This document shows, piece by piece, positions 25,644 through 36,386 of a stretch of 64,000 nucleotides of DNA; within the stretch, counting starts at the first letter, position 1, and the number at the start of each line of letters is the position of its first letter. A program made the position numbers and the translations under genes. The stretch covers positions 239,001 to 303,000 of the forward strand of contig CAJHZI010000766.1 in the NCBI GenBank assembly GCA_905160935.1, written 5' to 3'. The DNA is from Enchytraeus crypticus (lineage: Eukaryota > Annelida > Clitellata > Enchytraeida > Enchytraeidae). The notes under the pieces are model-generated. The model worked only from the letters and a program-made list of their open reading frames with translations. It searched no databases and was not told the origin of the DNA.

Positions 25644-28600
25644 GGCCTATGTATACATGTATATATATATACATGTATATATATACATGTATATACAGTA
25701 GCAGTACATACATATACATATATGTATGTATACGGATGTAGGCCTGTGTGTACATATATTTGTACACTAATCATAAAGCCATAGTCGAAATCCAGCAGAA
25801 GTTCTCTGAGGAGGGTGAAATAGATCGGGGGGAGACGGCGTATTACAGGGATGTTGTATTTCACCACTACTGTTTAATCTCTATACCGAGGCGGTAATGG
25901 TTCAGTCTTTAAAAATATTGAGGGAGGAGTAACTACTTGAAGTAAATTGCTAAAAGATGTGATATTTGCAGATGATCAAGTTATGCTTGGAGAAGAATAG
26001 AAAAGATTAGTTGGACTGCTAGAATTGCAAATTAAGGCGTTCTTGAAAGAGCCGATACAGATAGACAGATAATAAATTTGATATGAAGTAGAAAGAAAAG
26101 CTGGAAAGGGCATATTGTAAAGGGGATGGTTTGCTAAATGATACTGTAAAAGGTAAAATGCAAGGGAAAATAGTTAGAGAAAGATCAATACATGGGAATC
26201 CAGCATCCCATAACAAATTACAGATAGTAGATAACATATTCATATATAGAGATCGAAAGCGAGCTTTGGAGAGAATTGGTTGGAAGAGTTATATGCCATG
26301 GACCTGCCGTTAGGCAGTGCACTAGAAGATTACATGTAAACAATATTTAAGGTATATTATTCATCTTTAATCACTTACAATCACTGTTTTTTCGCTTTCT
26401 TTTTGTAGTTCTTTTTCTATATACTGTAGACCCGTCAACAATGCATAGAAGAACAATATAAAATTTTCAAAATCACTGGAAAACTTATTCATAAGGTAGG
26501 CCTATAGGGATAATATGGTTCAAATATTCAGCGGTACTTTTGTCTTTATATTAACTATAATATTAATCAGCAGCACAGTTGAGAAGCGACTTACTGGATT
26601 GTGCTCACTATTTCAGAGTGTTGCTTATTTCGAAGAACCTCGCTCAGTTATGCACTCTCTGCCAATGCTTCTTGCCCAGCCAATCATTGTAAGTTGTTGA
26701 CCTGGCAATAAATCAATTGATAGGCCTACATGAATGAATGGATTAATTAATCAATAAATGGAGTAACAATCAATTAAAATCCATGAATCAATAATAAGCA
26801 GTGTATCAATCAAAATCAAAATGCATAAAAATGAAAGTCTCGTATGGGTGAATCTCTCGCAATCGATAGTAAAAAGCTAAAACTAATGTTAACGTCAGTT
26901 CCCTCACTCGAAAGCGATTTTAATGACAGGCGAGCCCAGGGTTTGAACCCCGCACATACTGATACGCGGTCGAATATCTTACAGACATCTCCGCAGGCTT
27001 CAGCCATCAGTCATTATATCAATAAAAAGAATGAATAAATGAATAGAAATCAATCAATCAATGACTTAATCATTCAATGACACAGTCCATCAACCAACTG
27101 AAGGACCCGTTTAAGTCCTTCTACCTCATTGAAGGATAATGAATTATTCATCAAACTACAGGATAGGAAATGCGAACCGTTTACATTCATCGTAAGAAAA
27201 TAGTAGAATTAGCAGACTCTGTATTTTGTAGTGACTTTTATCCGAAGGCACCTTCAGCGAAACACAGGGCATTGAGTGTTACAGTTAGCTCATGAATCGA
27301 AATATGGAGTTTTTGCCTTTGTGGTTTAATAAGTCTACGAAAATGAAATAAATGTCCATCAAAACATTATTTTAAATCATTCTGCACACTATGTATAGGA
27401 AATTTTAGTTGAACATTACATATTTATTTAAATTTAATATTTGTGAAGTTTTTCAACATTATCATTGATGCGTATTAATTTTTTTGCAGATTTTGTACTT
27501 TTATACATTTATATAAATTAAATATATATTAAATGTGTTGCATAAGTCAATGGCCAAAATGCTAACACTATACCCCTGTATTCACTGTTGTTTGTAGACT
27601 CTGTTCGTAGTGATAGCTACAGTAACAGGCTTTCTCTACATTCTGCTGCTCATGAATACTTCATGTAGGTAGTTCTACTATAGCTCTATAAATTCTTTTT
27701 ATTTCAATTTAATTAGCTCAACCTTTTGATGCCAAAAGGTTTAACGTGGCAACAGATAAGGATAAAAGAGATACACCATCTGAAATAGAACAGATCACGC
27801 GAATTTACAGTCGGCACAAGTATTTTCGATGGAAGTTACAGCTGGGAAATAAATTAATAGTTTATAGGAGAAATGAGTATTTACTTGATATGAAACATTA
27901 CTACGAGATATATTTATTAAATTTCATAGTTAGTTTAAAATCTTTTCCACATTATTTGTAGACGTAAAGTGGATACGAGTTTACATGCAATTAGAATCTT
28001 CCTTCTTTTAGCTTCCTTTGTTTTCATCATTGCATTCTTGTCACTTTATTGGCACTTCACCTGATTAATGATGACGTTTGCCTTTGGCCTTAGATACCAC
28101 TACAGGCGCTAGAAAAAAAGATTCTGAACTGGGTAGACAGAACTCTTTAAAATGGGTTACAAGTATTTCGAAATTATACTCGTAAATTTCTATGGGTAAA
28201 AGTAAGAGCTCACATATTTAGACTACTACAGTAATATGACTACAAATTCGATTTATTACTACAACCGACAGACTGAACACGAAATATAATTGTGCAGTCC
28301 TTCATAAGTGTTCATTAGGCCTACAGCATTGAATATGAACAAGAATCTAAGTCAAAGCTTCAGAAATCTGTCGTGCATGTAAGTAAATGAACGTAGTTAT
28401 CATATAAACTCCTGATATTAGTCACTTTGAAGAATTCTAAACGACAATTTTCCATGTTTGTTAGGTCTATTACAGAAGAGACGACTAAGCAGCAAAGGAG
28501 GAAAGCAGCGGCAACTACCTCAGAAACTATATTTTTCAGTTTTTTGATTGTTTTAAGATTTGATTGAGACGGGGTCCACTAAATGATGTATTGGAGTGCA

Positions 28601-31501
28601 CTTAAGTAAGACACAAAGTCGACTTCTAGTATATATGCTTTGGACTTGTCATTTAATATAACGCTGAGAAAGATTAAGGCAATAGAAGACTACTTTCTTT
28701 TCAATCTCAACTGATATTTTTTAACCGATTGTATGACCGAGTGCATAGCAGGCTTGTCTGATAACCATGGTTCAAATCTCAGCCAGACCTTCTCAGGGAG
28801 TGCCTCTTGTGATACTAAGCGGACTATAAACTAAGCTTTATTAACTTTTTTATCTTTTCCTTATAAAAAACTATTACATATAATTAGTAGACTACAAAGC
28901 TGCAATAATATCACTAGTCACTCGAGTTTATTTCGAGTTCATTTAATATCCACATTTAGTTTATTCATCTACTATGCTAAAATATATAATAGATAACTCA
29001 TGTCATAATTATTTGTCATGATATGCATTATAGTTACTGTAGAATATGAGAGAAAGTAGAATTGTTTCTATTAACTGTACTTTGCTTAATATTTAGTTGT
29101 CTTTGTGGTTGTGTTCTCAGATACAGTAACGGTTCATAGCAATGGAACTGTTCACTTTGACAGCGACACCATTCTGCTAGTAAGTTATTTCAAAATAGCA
29201 TAGATTTATAGTCATCGTGAATATACTGATCTTTATCCAGCTGGTAAGTTACCTCAAAACATCATCGATCAATCAGTCATTGTGAATATATTGATCTTTA
29301 TCCTAGTAGTAACTGGTTAACTGCTAATAAACTTTTTAAAAATATATTTTATTGGAATGTATCATATGTTCAAAGTCAAACATTCTGCACTAGGCCCGCA
29401 TTGTTATAGGCCTTCGTATCACTGCGTTTTTGTTAAGCAAGAGGGATTTTTTTATCTTTTACGTCAAATGTAATTATGCTATTGAGAGCTGTTATTTGAT
29501 GTATATAGAATATCGTTTTCATTTTCTTTTATATTTGGCATCCGCGAATTGCTGAGGGTGTGCATTGTTTTCTTACAGTAATTTTCATACTTATTTCTTT
29601 ACTTATTTTATATATAAATATAGGCAAAATTGTCTTTCTTTCACAGAAATTTCATCTCTTTCCTTTGAAAGGTTAAAGTTTGTTTATGTATATGATACAT
29701 CAGGAACCCGGTACACTTTTACAAAAAGAGTGATGGACTAGTGACCTGACTATTAACTGACTTATAATCCTAATACATATATTGTACTGACCTGACTATT
29801 AACTGACTTGTAATCCTGATACCTATATTGTACTGACCTGACTATTAACTGACTTGTAATCCTGATACCTTTATTGTACTGACTTGACTATTAACTGACT
29901 TATAATCCTGATACCTATATTGTACTGACCAGACTATTAACTGAATTATGCTCCTGATACCTACGTATACCTACGTTGTACTGATCTAACCTTTAACTGA
30001 TGAATACAATCCTGATACCTAAGTTTTAGTGACCTGATTATTAACTGACTTATACATACACATATATATGTGCTTCCAATGCTTTAGTAGTAGTTAAGAA
30101 AAAGTATTTGGCTGTATCGCTAAGATATTTAGAGCGTACTTGGTATCTTATATTCTGTGTTTTCGAACATGAAACACATTCAACGAATATTGTTGTACTA
30201 GATATTACAGTACCTGTTCGTCGTTGGATTGATATGGTTTGGTCGGGTTCTGTTCGCCTGCGAGAGATTCAACGTTTCCTATACCGTGGCAAAGTGGTTC
30301 TTTACCAGGTAATAGACGAATAGTAGTTCTTTACCAGGTAATAGGCGAATAGTAGTTCTTTACCAGGTAATAGGCGAATAGTAGTTCTTTACCAAGTAAT
30401 AGGCGAATAGTAGTTCTTTACTAAATGATAGGCGAATAGTTGTTATTTACCAGGTAAAATGCGAATAGTGGTTCTTTACCAGGTAATAGGCGAATAGGCC
30501 TAGTAGTTCATTATCAGGTGATAGGCGAATAGTAGTTCTTTACTAGATAAGAGGCTCATATAAGAAAGCTGGTAAAGCTAATGTTAACGTCAGTTTCCTC
30601 ACTCGAAACCGATGTAAGTGACGGGAGAGACAAGGATTTGAACCCCGCACATACTGATCCGCGGTCGAACATCTTACCGACATCGTCATTGGCTACAGCC
30701 AATATTGTACGGTTCCTTACCAGTTTATAGGCTAATAATTATTCTGATTATTTATCAGTTAGTATTTTCTTTTTATTGTTCTTTTTTCTGATGCACTATT
30801 TATAGCCTAATATGTTTGTATGTGATGTGTAATGTGTATTGAATGCGTGAATTAGTATGCGTGAATTAGTATTGATTAGAAATTAAAATAACCTAATTGT
30901 GGTTCTTACCAGGTATAAAGCTAACTAATCGTAAACACATTATCATTCATTTAAGTTAAATGAAATTTTATCGTGTACATACTCAGCTGTATTTTCTATG
31001 TAATACTGAATAGAGAATAACGTGTCAGATGTTGAGCTCTGTATACATCGCTGAATCTGTAGGGCTTTACATACAAGACGAATTTTGGTATCTTTTCAAA
31101 TTGTTTTATTAATTGAAATCATAATAACTTTTCTACATGTAAGCTATTGTATTGGAATCTTGCCAAATTTTTTTGTTTCATAAGTTCAATGAAACTAGAC
31201 TTTAAATTGTGCTTACATGTATATAGAAATAAGAAGAAATTGGCAGGACCATTAAAGAAAGCATATCGGCAGCTCATTGTGTATCACATAGGTTCGATGG
31301 CCTGCGGAACGTTGATAGTGAAGCCTTGTGCAATACCAAAACTTATCGCTGCAGCCTGCTGGAAATAGTAATTATTAGCTGTTTATTGATTACTAGATTA
31401 TATCATCATTATCATCATCATCGTCGTCATCGTCGTCGTCGTCGCCGCCGCTCCCGCCGCCACCCCCGCCGCCACCACCACCACCATCATCATCATCATC
31501 G

Positions 31502-31533
<32 letters not shown>

Positions 31534-31714
31534 TTCCTTTTCTTCTTCTTCTTATTCATCATCATCATCTTCTTCTTCTTCTTCTTCTTCCCTTGAATCA
31601 CAGTTTAGCTAGTGTCAGGATAAGGCAATTTTCTAGCAATTTCTAGAACCTAGGTGCTTGCCAAGTGAAAGTCAATTCTGACGTTGTTTGTATCTTAGTG
31701 CTTTGTCGCCTTTT

Positions 31715-31763
<49 letters not shown>

Positions 31764-34700
31764 GTATGTGTTTATTTCAGCATCAACTGATATGTGTTTA
31801 TTTCACCAAATCACTGACAAATGCAAACAGAAATAAACATTTAAATGAAATAAAATTTTAAACAAAAATTCCCAGGAACACACTGTGTCAACAGTCTATA
31901 AACACCAGAACAAGATACGTAGAGATCTTACAATACGTAGAGTCCGCGGTTGGTCTCTTCATCATCAACCCGAACACAACATGGGTACATTACTACTTTA
32001 CTGAAGATCAATAATCTAGCATGTAGCTAGATTAGGTACAGTGTTGATTTCGAAAATAACATTCTGCTCTCAAATATACATTAATCCGATTAATGCAACG
32101 AAGATTTAAAATTCGATTCTTTTCTTCAGCCAACAAAGATTAACTTCGTAGACAGAAACTCTAGAATCCACTTCATCCAATAACATTTGCAGCTTTTCTA
32201 AGTGGGAATTGAAATTTCAATAAAAATATTTAACAGAACTTAAAATGTAACGATAGTCATTACATTTAAGTAGGTGTCCCTTCAACCGTTTATTTCATTA
32301 CTCTTTCTATCTTTCTGAATAAAGATTAAAATTGACCATATTAATAATTGACATGATTCCGATTTCGTATCAATTTAGAGCAAATCGTTATACTATAGCC
32401 TGCATGAGTTGTGAGACTCTTTCTATTAAGAAAGATGGCTAGATTCTCGAACAATCTGCTGCCACCCGAAAGAGAACAAGAGATCATATGCAGTCTTTAT
32501 GCAGTCTCAACCACCGGTTTAGCAATTTTGCATAGTCAATATATACTACCTAATGATAATATAGGTATCTTTATTGTATGAATGTGTAGCGTAAAGCGTG
32601 AAAACAACGATTGTGCTAAGTGCCTGCATGACTGTTGTGAGCCCTGCTTTGTCTGCTACATCGGAGCTCTACAGTTTCTCTCTGAGAACGGATACATCTT
32701 CGTGGGTAAGTTTATTGGGCGGTTTGTTGACTGTAGAGTGTGGAGCATATCATCAGTTTTCTTGCATTCTGAAGAGAACATAGGGCGGCAACACTCCTCC
32801 AATCTTTTCTGTTTTTAACAACCGTCACAGCATCTTTCCATGAAATGTCCAAAGTTTTCAAATCTTTGTTGATCGTGTTGAACCAAGTACTTCTAGGTCT
32901 TCCTCTTTTCCTTTTTCCTTGACTTGGTTTCCAATTCATTGCAGTGCATATCTATCATCAGGCATTCTTTTTACGCGGCCCAAAAACGCTACGCTTCTTT
33001 CCGCAACTATTTCATCTAATACAGTGGAGCATAGTACAGTATTTCAATTGATTATAAATTATTCCATTAATAGGTTAATGTTTATCAGCTATTTAAAGTA
33101 AGCGCGAACGTAAGGTTTTCGTTCGTCCGTTTATTATGAATAAATATGTGTGATTTGGTAGCCTCTTCCTACGTGGTTATAAAAACAAAAGCTAAAGATT
33201 AAGAAAACTCAAATATCAAGCAAGGAGTTTCCAATGGACAGAAACCCGAGAGAGAAAATTTCTCTCTACAATTTTAAATAAACTTGTTGACGTATTTAAC
33301 CTATGGTTCTATTGCTTTCACTTCGTGCAATGTTAGTTTGTGAACTGTCAACGCTGCAGCGACGTTTAGTGAGAATATGTAATCTACATGTCCCCACACC
33401 AGAAAAAATTTGTGTGAAATGTGTTTCAGCCTTAAATGTGAGGTTCAAAACAATTGAGCCAATATTGGGTACAACAGCTTTTGCCAAATTAATGTTACAA
33501 ACTAATAATATATCCTGAGATGCTATTAGCAACTTAGCAAGTGCATGTACAATGTACATAGCAGAACCCTTCCTATTTATCAGACGTGTCGCCTGTATGC
33601 TACTACCCAGGTCTAACTACTAACCGTGGCCTCAATTAAAGGATACAAAAAACATAGTCTGTTATATTTAATATACGATTTCTTACACACAGTCGCCGTT
33701 TACTATCTTATGCTCCGTTGAATAAATATATAGAACCGGGGACCGAGCATAACTGTCTTCGCTCCACGGGTCTTCCCACCCAAAAAAGTGGCCATTCGTC
33801 GGATAATAATAATTATAGCAATTATTGTATCTCCGATCAGCCCCGCAGAAATTTAATCTCAGGAACAGCCATTGAAGATTTCATGACGTTACTTGAAGTT
33901 ACTATTGGGATATTCAATAGCTCAGTAAATTCAGTGTATTTTTCTCTCGATAATAATTCTAATTAAAACGTTGTTCACAACTGTTTTCTTTCTCATCTGT
34001 TGAATTTAATAAATGGGAAATTAGATCACACGAAGAAATGGACTTAGGCGAAAGGATTAAAAAATGACTTCAGAAGCTTGTTAAGGGTATCTCAATCCTC
34101 TGAAAGGTATTCATTCTTTATTTCGAAATAAAATTATGGATATAGCTATAGAGACAAACATTTCCAATTTAATTTTGGTCGCACGTTATGCTATTCACTT
34201 CTTGCTATTGATTGATATTGACATTTTACATGTTACTTGTTCTTATTCACTTGATAGCCTTGTAATTTTGTTTTTTATATTTGTGACTACCGTTGAATTG
34301 TTGAAATAAAATAAGCAAATAATAGAGTAAGATTTATGGTATTTGATTGACTTTGAGCGTTATACGGTGAGAACTTTCTACGGGCCTGCGTGAGGTCTAA
34401 AACAGTGACGATCAACTTCAGTAAGTCGAGTCACTCTGGTAACATAGTCTACACTCGCTGGGTGGCTAAGCTTCTGCTGAACGTGGCTCAGTGCAGCATC
34501 ACCATGCTGCAGCTTGTCCTTGCCTTCATACTGGTCGATGTGGGTATCAGTTAATAATAATAATAATAATAACAATAATAATAATAATACTAATAATAAT
34601 ATTAATATTAATAATAATAACCCCAGGTTCTTTACACCTGGGTAAATAAAAAATAATAATAACAATACCAATAGTAATAATAATAAAGGTTTAACGTCCG

Positions 34701-36322
34701 TTTCCTCATCCAGGTATGATGTCGGGGACGTCCCCAACAGTTAAGCCATAAGATAGTTTATATCAAGTTTATTTCACTCCGACCTTATACCACATGCACA
34801 GAACACATGTAGAAGAAGTGAAGTGAAAAGGGACACAGTAGGCACTAACGTGTGCAACAATCTGATAAGATATTTTAAAGATATTTTTATCGATATTTCC
34901 ATCTTCGACCTAGTCTGTATCAAATGTTTCCATCTGTAGATCTAGATCGTTTCGCCATGATGTTTGAATCAATTTTGCCTCTGTAGAATTGTTTATAAAT
35001 TTTGTTATTGGTGTTTTTTAGAGTGTGTTCAGAATTTGTGCGTAAGACCTGCCATGCCTTTTGATAATTTTGCACAAATAACTAGAAGGCCCTCAAAATT
35101 AAGCAATGACGCGTGGCTCTCGTAGAATTAACAATTTTTATCTAGATTATTCTCCGTGCACTAATAATCATAATCTCATACCTCGGAACTTCGTCGAACT
35201 CCTTTTTAGTCTTTAAGTTGGCCCATTTCAATTGTCCATTGCATCGCATTAATACTGGAGTCAAGACTATCTAAGTCGAGTGACTAGTAACTAGTAGTAG
35301 CAATAATGTTAAAACTAAAGATATAAAACTTGATTTTGTTTTTGTATTTTAGCGAGAATACATGATATGCAGGCCGTTTCTAGTGTTGATAATATCATCA
35401 GTGATATCAGCCATTATTGCTCACATATTTCTGGGATTCTATGAGGTAAGTTATAATAAATATAATAATAAGAACAACATAATTAGATTATTACTGTTGT
35501 CCTTGACAACATTGAGCACTATGGCACAAACTCCCATCCAATGAGCGAAGTGTGAGGTCAAAAACCGGTGCGAACCTAAATCCGGCAATTCAGTCCTAGG
35601 AAGAATACTAATAGTAACAAACATTAAATTGTTATTGCTAACTAATTGATCCTAATATGATATTGCAATGGCTCTTTGTATATGGAGACTCAAATCTAAA
35701 GATATTTAGGTTTACAAAATTGTTAAAGATATTTCTTAAGTCTCTCGCCGATTGGATACTCACAGTATAATTTTGGCCTAGCAACTAAATGAATATGAAG
35801 ACTATTTAATTTTTGCTGATATTGAAATGTAGTAATTTAATTCACATATATAGTTTGTCTTTAAAATGTATCGTAACTAACGAAATTTATAAAACAATAT
35901 CAATATGTCCACCTGGAGGTAGTGGCGATGTCGGTAAGATACTCGACCCCGGATTAGTATGTGTGGGTTGAAATCCTGGGCTCGCCCGTCACTTATATAG
36001 CTTTCGAGTGAGGAAACTGACGTTAACATTAGCTTTAGATTTATCTCTATCATTACACAATTAAATTAAAATACATGTTGAAAAATACGCACACTGCACT
36101 TTCTCCATTCCACTCTGTGTAGGAAGTTGAGATAGCAAAATTCTCTCAAAATATATACTTGTCATTTTGTAGCTATTTTGATCCAATATATGAACTTAGA
36201 GAACTACAGTATAGGCCTACTGTGATTAAAGTATCTCTGTCATGAAAGACGACTAAAGAAAGACATGCAGAAAAACAGGCCTAATTAGCAGTGACATAGC
36301 AGTTTCATCGTGCAGATAGATA

Positions 36323-36386
<64 letters not shown>

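Noticed and set aside
25455..25867. Tyr/Ile-rich frames on both strands
   Set aside because: Translation of (TA)n and TATACATG repeats.
29742..30564. CRISPR-like regular repeats
   Set aside because: Repeats are directly adjacent with no unique spacers, in an animal gene. They are minisatellites.
31326..31646. His-rich and Met-rich frames
   Set aside because: Translation of the mosaic triplet repeat; only 31326-31367 belongs to SLC44A1 exon 15, in another frame.
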